Shown here in pieces: positions 55,665-64,000 of a DNA stretch of 64,000 nucleotides. Below the pieces are notes generated by a model, which had not been told where the DNA came from, made no database searches, and saw nothing but the letters and a program-made list of their open reading frames with translations. Location of the stretch: contig NC_084481.1 of the NCBI RefSeq assembly GCF_030035675.1, positions 234,762,927-234,826,926 of the forward strand, given 5' to 3'. Each line of letters begins with the position of its first letter. Position 1 is the stretch's first letter. Origin of the DNA: Rhineura floridana. Lineage: Eukaryota; Chordata; Lepidosauria; Squamata; Rhineuridae. The position numbers and the translations under genes were made by a program.

Positions 55665-56189
55665 GCACAGGAGCAGAACAGCTTTAAACGTGACAAAATA
55701 GAAGGAAGAGTTAATCCCCAGAGAGAGGATGGTGGACAAGAAAACGGCAGTGAACTCTCAACAGATGCAGAAAGCTGCCCCATGCAAGGTGAAACAGCTT
55801 CACACTCGCTGATATCCATGGAAACAATGGGCCAAGTTGGCGGGGGATTGGGCCATTGTTTGGAGCTTGACCCCAGCGACCCCAACTTGGCAAGGCCTGA
55901 GAAAGTGCAGATAAGAGGGTTTCATGAGTCAGAACTTGCTTTCACAACCAGCAAAAGAGCCACATCCACAGCACATGCTGAGCTTCATTGCGGGGACCCT
56001 GCCCAAACCGGAGGGGGAGAGGATGCACGTTCAGAGTCAGCACAGAACAATCATGACCTGGGCAGTAGGCCGGCTCCCCCTGTGTTAAAGGAAACAGACA
56101 TGCAGAATGGAAGTGTGCAGTATATTCGCCATCACACAACGCACTGTGTGGTCACCTTTGAGAATACTTTGTTGTATGAACTGGATTAA
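55665..56189 (+). CDS. DNAAF2: DNAAF2, exon 3 (terminal coding exon)
   Basis: This exon encodes the last 174 residues and the stop. The acceptor is TTTTATTTTAACAG/GCACAG, phase 0. The segment starts AQEQNSFKRDKIEGRVNP, is polar and low in conserved structure, and ends in a conserved-looking tail, CVVTFENTLLYELD. The last residues resemble the C terminus of vertebrate DNAAF2. A hAT MITE lies about 170 bases past the stop, and an AATAAA occurs at 56918. Confidence 0.88.
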   Translation, partial: AQEQNSFKRDKIEGRVNPQREDGGQENGSELSTDAESCPMQGETASHSLISMETMGQVGGGLGHCLELDPSDPNLARPEKVQIRGFHESELAFTTSKRATSTAHAELHCGDPAQTGGGEDARSESAQNNHDLGSRPAPPVLKETDMQNGSVQYIRHHTTHCVVTFENTLLYELD

Positions 56190-56355
56190 TGCATCCATGC
56201 TAAGCTCTTGGCTCTGCAGCTACCAAAAAATTGTTTCATGTTTTGCATTTCCTCTAAAGAGCACAGGAAAGAAAAGATGTTGCAGAAAGCCATCCATGAG
56301 TCGAGGCATCCCACGTGCTCATTCACTGCTATTTTGGAGATTTCAAAGGTTTAGA

Positions 56356-56482
56356 GCGGGGTAGCCAACATGGTGCCCTCCACGCGTTGTTGGACTGTAG
56401 TTCCCATTACCCCCAGCCAGTGGTCAGGAATAATGGGAGATGTCATCCGGCATCATCTGAAGGCACCGTGTTAGCTACCCTT
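56356..56482. mobile_element. hAT-type MITE in the DNAAF2 3' UTR
   Basis: Inverted ends AGCGGGGTAGCCAACATGGT and CACCGTGTTAGCTACCCTT, with flanks GGTTTAGA and GGTTTAGT (8-bp duplication, one mismatch). It lies 166 bases after the DNAAF2 stop codon and so is probably transcribed as part of the mRNA. Confidence 0.8.
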
Positions 56483-56917
56483 GGTTTAGTGTTCAGTTTG
56501 TTGCTGAATTTCAAAAAGAAACGAGCCATTAAGTCAAGCAGACTTTACAGTCAAGCACAAAATTCTGTTCTGGTGAGTAGGTAGAAGAGATGGGCTGTGG
56601 GTAGGCTGCATCTTCATCTGTGGAGATATGAAGAAGCCTTTTGCGTGGACACATAACCATGATTAAACCAGGAAGTCTCTTAATCCATTTCTCATTTCAT
56701 ATTTACTAGGAAACTACAATTACCAGCTTTAGAATGAGGCAGGATCCTAAACCAGGGTTTGAAGTTTGTTTAAAACCCTAGCTTGTTCTGAAGCCCGTAG
56801 TTTGTTTCCTGGTTCAGATTCTGAAATGGGGAACCATTGTTAAGAAACTTCTTGCACCACTAAGAAAGGAGCGAAGAGGTTGAATGCATGGGCACAAATG
56901 CTGAATAATCTCGTCTT

Positions 56918-56923
56918 AATAAA
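56918..56923 (+). terminator. DNAAF2: Candidate DNAAF2 polyadenylation signal
   Basis: A canonical AATAAA 729 bases after the DNAAF2 stop. Other variants may be used; transcript data are needed to choose. Confidence 0.4.
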
Positions 56924-59457
56924 CTGAGCCATGCTCCTGAGCAAGGCCTAGTCACGCTTTCAAGGTTTGTGTGGGTGATATTTCATAGTGCTTTCATTCT
57001 AACTTTCCCTCCAGCATTTCCACCTCTTCTCAACTGATTGGGAAACAGAATCCGACCATTTCAAGTGTCCCTCTCAAAAGCCTCTGGAAGCTACCTTGCA
57101 TGGTACAGAGGCTTGTGCTGCCACCATTACTTTCAGGTGTGAATTTATATTGCTCATCTTTTGGGAGCCCCTTTCACACTTCCTGCAGCCAGGTAGGAGG
57201 GAAAAAAATAGCAGCACCAACGGTGCAAAAACTTTTTTTCTTGGTGGATGCTGAAATCTACTTTCTCCACCTTATGTGTACACTTAAGTGTCATCTGGTC
57301 TTCAAAACCCATTTAATGCTCCAGGAAGCTGCAATGTGTTGCAACTATCTTGGGAAATCCCTTACATGCTTGTGGAGAGACTTATCAAAGCACTCAAGTC
57401 TTCCTAAAACTCATGCAACTTCCACACCATCTATTGTGTCATAGTCAGATTGTAAATTGCATTCACTGGAAGTGAATCCCATTCATTTTAATGGAATTGA
57501 TTTCAAAGTAGACATGCCTTAAGTGGTCCACCTACGCAGTCCCATTCTCATCATGTGACACACAATAGCCAGCACCACAAACAGCTATGAGGATCTGTTC
57601 CTGCCAATTATTGAATTTGAAGGTAACAAAATTAAAGCTGTCCAACTTTAAACCAAGCTGCTCTAAGTTTCAATGTAGAAACATCTGTTTTCTGTCAACC
57701 AAACTCTTTTTCACAGTTCAAAGCCTATTCTACAACTTCTGTTAAATTTGCATACCATAGCTAGCCTGGGGGCCTTTTGAATTGTTTGCACTTTATAGGG
57801 ATATTTAATTAACAGGTACCATGAAGCTACTATTAAGCACTATGTTTTATTGTTTTAAATGGTCCCCCGTCGAACGGTGTCAGCCCTGACAGCTCCTCAC
57901 ATTTGGCTGGATTGTACCTGTTTTCTCAGTCCAACAGATTTCAGGAGAATTCTCAATTAAGACTTGCTTGAAAATAGATCTGCACTCTTCAATCCATTAA
58001 ATTAGAAGCTCTGTAAATTTTGAAATGGAGCGGGAGAAGAACCAAATGAAGTCTTTCCTCTTTTGTAACCTTAAATGCATTTGCATCCCAGAAAATCAAA
58101 GTCTGGAACACTCCACAGTAATTATTTTAGACATAATTCGGTAGCTTCCAATAATGGGATTATCCTATGAAATCTAGGATCATACTAAAATTCACCAGTA
58201 AAGTGTTTTTGGTGCAGTTCTAGTGGATGCCTTAGAGATGAATTTGGCATCTCCTGGTTTCCTGCTACTACTGTGTGTATTACTACACAGTAATATACAT
58301 CTGTGCCTTTGTTGTAATTTGGGCATGTAAATAGATTTTATCTTCAGTGCATTTTCCAAGAAAGGGCCCAATCTCCTGGGAAGTTCTTTTGCATGAGGCC
58401 CATTTACTCTATGGAGCTTGTGCTGGAAAACATCCTGATAGATTGAACGCTAGCACTGAACACATGGTTCAATTAAATCTGTGCTATTCCACCAAGAAAG
58501 GCTTCTGAAGGTTACTGAGCCTCTACTACAGATGCAGAATATGCTCTTAATTAGTATTTCTCTTCTCCATATGCTGTTTTGGGGCTTTTACCTCTCAAAT
58601 TTTGTACTCTTTCTTCTTCCAGCCCTATTTTTAATTGTTCATTGAAATGAGCTGCCTCACCTGAAAGCTGAATGGTTTCACTAACAGGAGGTAAATGGTT
58701 GCAGTTGTTTTCAGTTCCAGGTCTTAAAATATTGAGTTGTTAATGAACTTTGTTACTGCAATGTCATCATTTCCATGTTTACACTTTTCTTTTAAATTTG
58801 TACTATGAAAGTTAAAATTGATTGTTCCCAATCACCAGCAGGGTCATATTACAAAAACATGAACTTTTATTTTGGCAGAACTAAAAAAAGAGTTGCGTAT
58901 TTCTACATTAAAGTGAAAAGAAACGGATTTCCAACTTTCTCATAATAAGCACATAACGAATAAATGCTTTTGCAGATATTAAGGTACTAAATTTCAAGCA
59001 AGACTGTACAGGATTATGGAATACTGAATGACAGCAGATTCTCTTCATTATGATAAACAATGGGGGGGGAGTTAAAAAGCCAATTAAGGGCTAAACTTTT
59101 TAAAACAAAGTCTTTGGGGAAGTGAACCTGTTGTTTTAGGAACATTTCCCATCTGCTGTCTTGATATTCAGACGTTTAGAAAGAAAAAGGAATTTGGGGT
59201 GGTTGAAAGCGTCAAACACTTTATAAAAAGGCCTAGATAAAAATCTTCAATTTCCCAGTAAATAAGTAGCATTTTTATTGTTAACATTTGCCTAAAGAAC
59301 CTTTCTGCCTCAAAAACAACCGCCATATGACACTTTTTAGAATAACCACTGTTCATATTAAAGCAGAAACCAATCAATAAATTTCCTTTTTTTTGATCTT
59401 TGTAAGAGACAGGACAGGCCCAGCTGAGAATGAAAAAGGCTCCATGTTGTCATTCTC
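56924..59457. other. Interval between DNAAF2 and MGAT2; includes the MGAT2 3' UTR
   Basis: AT-rich and largely repeat-free. 57465-57530 (CACTGGAAGTGAATCCCATT, CATTTTAATGGAATTG) looks like an old dispersed reptile/bird repeat. The part nearest MGAT2 (about 58.8-59.4 kb) is presumably its 3' UTR, with an AATAAA on the minus strand at 59274-59279. Confidence 0.45.
59274..59279 (-). terminator. MGAT2: Candidate MGAT2 polyadenylation signal
   Basis: TTTATT on the + strand (AATAAA on the minus strand), 180 bases past the MGAT2 stop codon. Further candidates exist, for example at 58866-58871, and the mammalian 3' UTR is longer, so a distal site may dominate. Confidence 0.35.
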
Positions 59458-60807
59458 TCACTGCAGTCTTCGATAACTTTTGCAGAGTTCATGGTCCCGA
59501 ATGTCACCCCAGCCCCCATTTTTCACATGGGGGCTTAGGGGGGCCACGGAGTACCTCTTGCTGATAGTCATGGTTTCAGGAAACAGGTACTGTTGGTTGC
59601 TGTTTAACAGCGAGTCAATTTTGGCACTCTGGACAGAGGGTTGGCAAGATTTCTTGTGATGCATGCCACAGTCGCCGGTGTGGAAGACCCGGGGGATCTC
59701 AGGGACCAGCACCTTCCAGAACCGGGGCAGGCAGCTGACAGTCAAGTGTTGCAGGGTCCAGTCCCAGTTGTAGTCGTCGTAGGTGCAGAAGGCATCGGTG
59801 CAGGCGATCAGCTGCTGGTAGGTGTCCCGGGCAAAGGCCATACCCATGTTGTGCTCCGTGGACTTCCACGTCTTGAGCTCCACCTTATCAGCCCGAGCAG
59901 CAAAGCTGCCGCGCACTGTGGCATAGGTGCCCAGCGAGAGCACCTGGCACTCAGGGCAGTCCTGCTGGCGCACAGCCCAGAGGCGCTGCAGGACCTGGTA
60001 GAAGTCGGGGGCCAGGTAGTGGTCCTCCTCCAGGAAGAGGACCAGGCCTGGGTGCTCCCGCAGGGCCCGCACCCGCTCCCAGACGAAGTGCAGCTTCCAC
60101 CACCAGTGGTGCTTGGTCTGGGCGAAGGAGGCCTCACGGTAGTGGCCAAAGCCGTCCGGGTACTGGGCGTTGAGGCAGCCGAGGCGCAGCGCCTCCGCCT
60201 GGCCCACGTCGCGCGGGCAGTCCCGCAGGTCCGTGCCCGGGAACTCGCCTGGGTAGAGCTGCAGGCTGAAGGGGAAGAAGACCTGCAGGACGGCGCAGAA
60301 GTCCACCGAGGCGGCCAGCGCGTTCAGCTCGGCGGACCACACGTCGTGGCTGAGCACCAGCAGCACCTTCTCCACGCCGGGGGCGCGCCGCAGCGAGGCC
60401 AGCAGCAGCCGGAGGTGCTCGGCGCGCTCGTGCACCTGCACCACCACCGCCACCGCTTCTGATGCCGGGCCCGGCCGCCAGCGCGCCTCGTTGCGCACCG
60501 GCTGGTCGAAGTTGAGCCGGTAGACCAGCGAGCGGTAGTGCAGCGTCCGGTTCAGCCCCAGCGCCGCCGCCTCTTCCCGCGGGGGCCACGCCGAGGACGA
60601 GTTGGAGAGCCGCCCGCGGGCAGGAAGGCTGCTGCTGCTGGCCACGGCCGGCGGCAGAGGCTGGTCTCCCGGGGGTGGCGGCGGCGGCGGTTCCTCCCGC
60701 TTGCCGCCGGCCTCGCCCGCGCCTCCCCAAAGCGCCAGGGCACAAGCGCCGGCGCCCAAGGCCAGCAGCAGCGCCAGCACTTTGCGCTTGTAGATGCGGA
60801 GCCTCAT
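59458..60807 (-). CDS. MGAT2: MGAT2: alpha-1,6-mannosyl-glycoprotein 2-beta-N-acetylglucosaminyltransferase (GnT-II)
   Basis: GnT-II adds a beta-1,2 GlcNAc from UDP-GlcNAc to the alpha-1,6 mannose of the N-glycan core, the step that commits to complex biantennary glycans in the Golgi; loss in human causes CDG-IIa. The protein is 449 aa (human 447) in one uninterrupted exon, as in other vertebrates. Residues 1-8 are a basic cytosolic tail (MRLRIYKR), ~9-28 a signal anchor, ~29-95 a Pro/Ser/Ala-rich stem with seven consecutive prolines, and ~96-449 the GT16 catalytic domain. Visible motifs: LVYRLNFDQPVRNE, FAQTKHHWWWKLHFVW, the metal-binding EED (residues 260-262, FLEEDHYLAPDFY), STEHNMGMAFARDTY, TYDDYNWDWTLQHL and FHTGDCGMHHKKSC. 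The start has a good context (ACCATGA) and the stop follows KSYRRLQ. The 5' half is very GC-rich. Confidence 0.98.
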   Translation of the reverse strand: MRLRIYKRKVLALLLALGAGACALALWGGAGEAGGKREEPPPPPPPGDQPLPPAVASSSSLPARGRLSNSSSAWPPREEAAALGLNRTLHYRSLVYRLNFDQPVRNEARWRPGPASEAVAVVVQVHERAEHLRLLLASLRRAPGVEKVLLVLSHDVWSAELNALAASVDFCAVLQVFFPFSLQLYPGEFPGTDLRDCPRDVGQAEALRLGCLNAQYPDGFGHYREASFAQTKHHWWWKLHFVWERVRALREHPGLVLFLEEDHYLAPDFYQVLQRLWAVRQQDCPECQVLSLGTYATVRGSFAARADKVELKTWKSTEHNMGMAFARDTYQQLIACTDAFCTYDDYNWDWTLQHLTVSCLPRFWKVLVPEIPRVFHTGDCGMHHKKSCQPSVQSAKIDSLLNSNQQYLFPETMTISKRYSVAPLSPHVKNGGWGDIRDHELCKSYRRLQ

Positions 60808-61300
60808 GGTCCCGTCCCGTCCGGTCCTCCTCGCCCTACTCCGCCTCCCACACTCTCACTACCTGCGGCGACGGCGGCGGCTTCGAGCCGGGCCCGGCGC
60901 GGCCCTCAACGCCTCGGGGCGCATCAGCGGAGCAGCCGGGCGGCCAACGTTCCCCGCCGCCGCCGCGCGCGCATCCCCTCCTGCTGCCTTCACTCAGGCG
61001 GGCGCGAAAGTGGCGAGAGGGAGGCCAGTCCCTCCCTCCGCGGGCTCAGCGGCGCGCCCGGATGCGGAGCGAGCGGAGGAGGGACGCCAGCGGCCCCGCC
61101 CCGGACGCACAAGCAGGGAGGCCACGCTCCGCCCCGCCCCGCCTCCTGCTGCTGCAGCGGCGGCGCCGCCTCTGCCTCCTTCCACGTGCCGCTTCCGGGA
61201 GCACCGGCAGGATCTGCCCCGTCGTGCCGCGATGGAGAATGGGGCGCCCGAGTCCTGATGGCGGTCTTCTGTCCACCTTTCAGGGCGCCTCCGTAGCATG
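60300..61300 (-). promoter_or_regulatory. MGAT2: GC- and CpG-rich promoter region of MGAT2
   Basis: Very high GC and CpG density across the MGAT2 5' coding half and about 450 bases upstream, with GC-box-like GGGGCGG motifs (for example CCCCGCCCCG at 61133-61142). No TATA box. In mammals this promoter is shared head to head with RPL36AL, a retrogene not expected in a reptile; no such gene is seen here. Confidence 0.6.
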
Positions 61301-62104
61301 CCGTCACCGCGGGTTGCTGGCGTAGCTTGCCTCGAGGTCGCATGCACGAGGCTAAAGGCGCCAGGCCGTGCACGGGCCGCCATTCCGCAGGCTGAGCTGC
61401 ATTTTGAGCTGGGATAGATCATCTTAACTACGCAATTCCCGCCCCCTCCCATTTCATTAATCAAGCGCAAACACTAACTTTACTTTTAAATTCGTGGCGG
61501 ATCGGGGGAGCGCGCACAGTGCAAGAGGCCCCTCCTCTTGTTCTTGAACTTTTCCACTTGTAACGAAGAAAAGGTCCCTGACTTTGCAGATTTCCTCCTC
61601 CCTCCCACTCAGTTTTCCTTTTGTGTTGTGTTCCGCACACATCCGGAATAAGGACCTGGTTGGGTGGAAAAGGGAGACTAGGACAAGACTGGAGGAGTGC
61701 GTGAGCTCCATAGAAGGAAGTAGGAAGGGCCCTAACTGGGAAGGTTTGGGGAGTTCAGCCCATATCGTCGTGGGCATCACTGTATGGTTTGGCTCTCCAG
61801 AGTGGATCAGGTATAAATTACAGTTCCGCCTTTCCTTTTGAAAGTTTATGACTAAAAAAAGGTCCTATGCAACTCTGAATCCCGTCTACTTTTCCCCTCT
61901 GCAAGCACAGATATGTCCTTGGCAGAAATTCAGCAGAGCACTCTCCAGCCCCCACGCTGTTCACCATCTCAGCAGAGCAGCAGGTGCTGAGAGTTGCCCT
62001 GAAACCCAAAAAAAGAAGCAGGGAAGATGGAGAGTGAACCAGGAATTTTTAAGCCTTGGGGTGGGGACTAGAGGCAGATGCTGGAGGTGGAAATAAGCTA
62101 GGCA
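61301..62104. other. No gene recognised upstream of MGAT2
   Basis: Short frames on both strands lack domains. The next gene in vertebrate synteny (LRR1/RPS29 side) must lie beyond the window. Confidence 0.4.
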
Positions 62105-62260
62105 GCCCCTTTATTTATTTATATCCCACCCTTCCTCCCAGTAGGAGCCCAGGGCGGCAAACAAAAGCACCCTGAATCATCATAAAAACAGACTCTAAAA
62201 TGTATTAAAACAAATCTTAAAAAAGCTTTAAAAACACCTTTAAAAAGCAATGTAGGCGGC
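62105..62260 (-). repeat. LINE/SINE 3' tail fragment
   Basis: TTTATTTATTTATATCCCAC, CAGGGCGGCAAACAAAAGCA and A-rich repeats form the inverted tail seen also at 45268-45425. Confidence 0.65.
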
Positions 62261-62579
62261 CACTTGGCAGGGTCCACATTGCCTTCTGGGCAACCTTCTA
62301 GGTGGCATATGCTGGGGGGGGGCAGGGGTGGAGCCAGTGCTTTCTCGGTGACAGCACTGGCACCTCTTTTTTTGCTGCCCTTGGCAACCATTTTTTTTTG
62401 CAGGCATCCATGACACTTTTATCACAATCTCCTTTTTTATATATATCAAAAAATCACTGGCAATGGTCAAATTTTACATCTTAGGTAACAAGAAGTATCG
62501 TCAGGGTTGAAGGACACGTTCTAGCCAGCCAAAGCACCTAAGACCCCAGTACCCTCCCAATGTTTCCCACTCCCTCTTT

Positions 62580-62655
62580 CAGCAGCCCCAGGCATGGGGC
62601 CAATGGCAATTGGAAATCAAATCCTCTGGAGGGCACCAGATTGGTGAAGGCTGCA
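62580..62655. repeat. Truncated hAT-type MITE
   Basis: CAATGGCAATTGGAAATCAA, then CTGGAGGGCACCAGATTGGT and GAAGGCTG match the right arm of the hAT MITEs of this window; the left arm is absent. Confidence 0.5.
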
Positions 62656-64000
62656 GTGTAGAAATTTCACAAGCTGAGACTAGGTAGGAAAATGCAAGAT
62701 TGCATGGCCCGCCATTAGATGCAGGTGAGCACTCAATAAGGAGATCTCAGCTAGAGGGGAGTGTGCAGAAGCCAGAGAACGAACTACAAGGTGAGGGGTG
62801 CCCAGTTTGCCATCAAGTTCCCTGTAGGGAATTTACGAAACCAAACCAGCTGTAGTGTGGAACTGGCTGTGTGGAGCAGCTGACTGACGCCACTGCAAGT
62901 AGCCTTGGTGCCTGACCGTAACAGCAAGCCTAGAGTGAGAGACTAGGGTAATGTCAGCAGTTTTGCTCCAGGATCCCTCCTTGTTGCAAGTTTGTGGGTA
63001 CACTGAGAGGCAGGGTGTGGGTCAGAAGGAGAAGCAGTTGATACTGGCCTATATTTATTAGTCGTTTGCATTAATGTAATATTTGTATATGTGGTTGAGT
63101 TGTCCATTTAAGCGTTTTGTCCACCACTTAGATATTTTTTTAAATATTAAGCAGTATAGAAATTATATAGTAAGGACCCACCTCTCTTCAGAAGCAGCTC
63201 ACAGACAAATATTAAGTTTTATGTTATGAACTGTTATGACCTAAATTTTCCACACCTTAATGTCCGCCATTGCTTCACTGTCTTAAAATTACACTCCTAT
63301 CTTATCGCATGCTTAGATAACAAAAGCCATCTTAGGTACATTACATATTAAAGCCATTTGACCTGCTTATCGGAAAAAAGCTAGCACCCCACCCCACTTT
63401 TCCATTATCTGTGTTTCTGCTCCCACTTGCAGCATATTAGTATTTTGGTACAAGAGTTGTATCTCAGCAGTTTGCCTATATACTGCATACACACACGCAC
63501 GCTGCCAGGTCAATGGGTTTCTTACAGTCGTGATAAGACATTACTCACTGTACATTGTGAATTTATAACTCTTCACAGTTCCGAAGAACAGATCAGTGAA
63601 TGGAAATACAGATAGCATCAGTGTGTTTCTAAAGACCAGTCCCATTTAAGATTAATCACTGCAGCACAAGTCCAAACCGTTTCAGAATCTTTGTATCTAT
63701 ACACGAGAGGGTTTTGGCCATTAATAATGCAAAGCTGCTTCATATGATGCACTCTGCACTTAGGAACAAGTTTCTTGAATGTAGAGCACACCTTTTATAG
63801 TAAAATCCAGGCTGACGGGCTCACTCCTTTCTCATTCCTGTATCATTATGCACATGCATTTGATACATGGAAAATCAGTTCCAGCATATAACTTTTAACA
63901 TATAAAGGGGCCATCACAGTAACTTGTTCTCAATCACGTTACAATTTTGCATCAATCCTTCAATAGTGACAGTAAACAGAACTACTTGAATAAGCATGGC
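62656..64000. other. No gene recognised
   Basis: AT-rich sequence with no coding signal and no repeat I can name, running to the window edge. Confidence 0.4.

Noticed and set aside
59641-60462. Long open frame (273 codons) on the + strand opposite MGAT2
   Set aside because: It lies wholly antisense to a strongly conserved coding exon; its Val/Leu/Gln/Glu-rich make-up is a by-product of GC-rich codon use in MGAT2.
60538-61325. Overlapping GC-rich open frames on the + strand at the MGAT2 promoter
   Set aside because: Frames rich in Arg/Ala/Pro occur in all phases of this CpG island; no domain and no consistent start. In mammals a ribosomal-protein retrogene lies head to head here, but none is seen.
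1-64000. CRISPR arrays, operons, bacterial-type regulatory elements
   Set aside because: None seen; the window is vertebrate nuclear DNA with spliced genes and LINE/SINE repeats.

Overview
This is vertebrate nuclear DNA and most likely comes from a squamate reptile. Two host genes with clear orthologues lie in a sea of repeats. The repeat mix fits a lizard-like genome: Bov-B (RTE) LINEs, tRNA-derived SINEs with a Bov-B-like 3' end, several L2-like and CR1 LINEs, hAT and Tigger-like MITEs, and a retroviral fossil. The species cannot be named from the sequence alone.

Host genes. DNAAF2 (kintoun, a PIH1-domain factor for axonemal dynein assembly) is on the + strand in three exons: 15399-17753, 52241-52387 and 55665-56189. 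All junctions are phase 0 and the predicted protein has 1008 residues. MGAT2 (GlcNAc-transferase II, an N-glycan enzyme of the Golgi) is a single intact exon on the - strand, 60807 down to 59458. The two genes are convergent, tail to tail, as they are in human 14q21. Both start in GC-rich promoter regions. The DNAAF2 promoter has a cluster of RFX X-box-like sites, fitting a ciliary gene.

Layout. 1-9.7 kb: an L2 tail, then a Bov-B LINE split by a 6.9 kb LTR-element fossil. That fossil has minus-oriented LTRs, a 4-bp target duplication, an ORF with a pipsqueak-like helix-turn-helix next to one LTR, a nested CR1, and + strand retroviral pol and env remains; a SINE mosaic follows. 9.7-15 kb: a second Bov-B copy that carries the end of the same LTR, plus degraded LINEs. 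15.2-56.9 kb: DNAAF2. Its 34.5 kb first intron holds L2, CR1, Bov-B, SINE and MITE insertions and two copies of a 1.88 kb retroelement. That element encodes only an L1-ORF1-like protein, and each copy is flanked by a 17-bp target duplication. 57-59.4 kb: the interval between the gene ends, including MGAT2 3' sequence. 59.4-61.3 kb: MGAT2 and its GC-rich promoter. 61.3-64 kb: mostly unrecognised sequence with a few repeat scraps.

The two host genes work in unrelated pathways (cilia assembly and N-glycan branching); their adjacency is conserved synteny, not functional coupling. The strongest candidates for something new are the L1-ORF1-only retroelement family, the LTR element with a pipsqueak-like ORF, and the Bov-B copy that retroposed with an LTR piece inside it. 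All calls come from reading the sequence and from remembered family features; no database search was possible.
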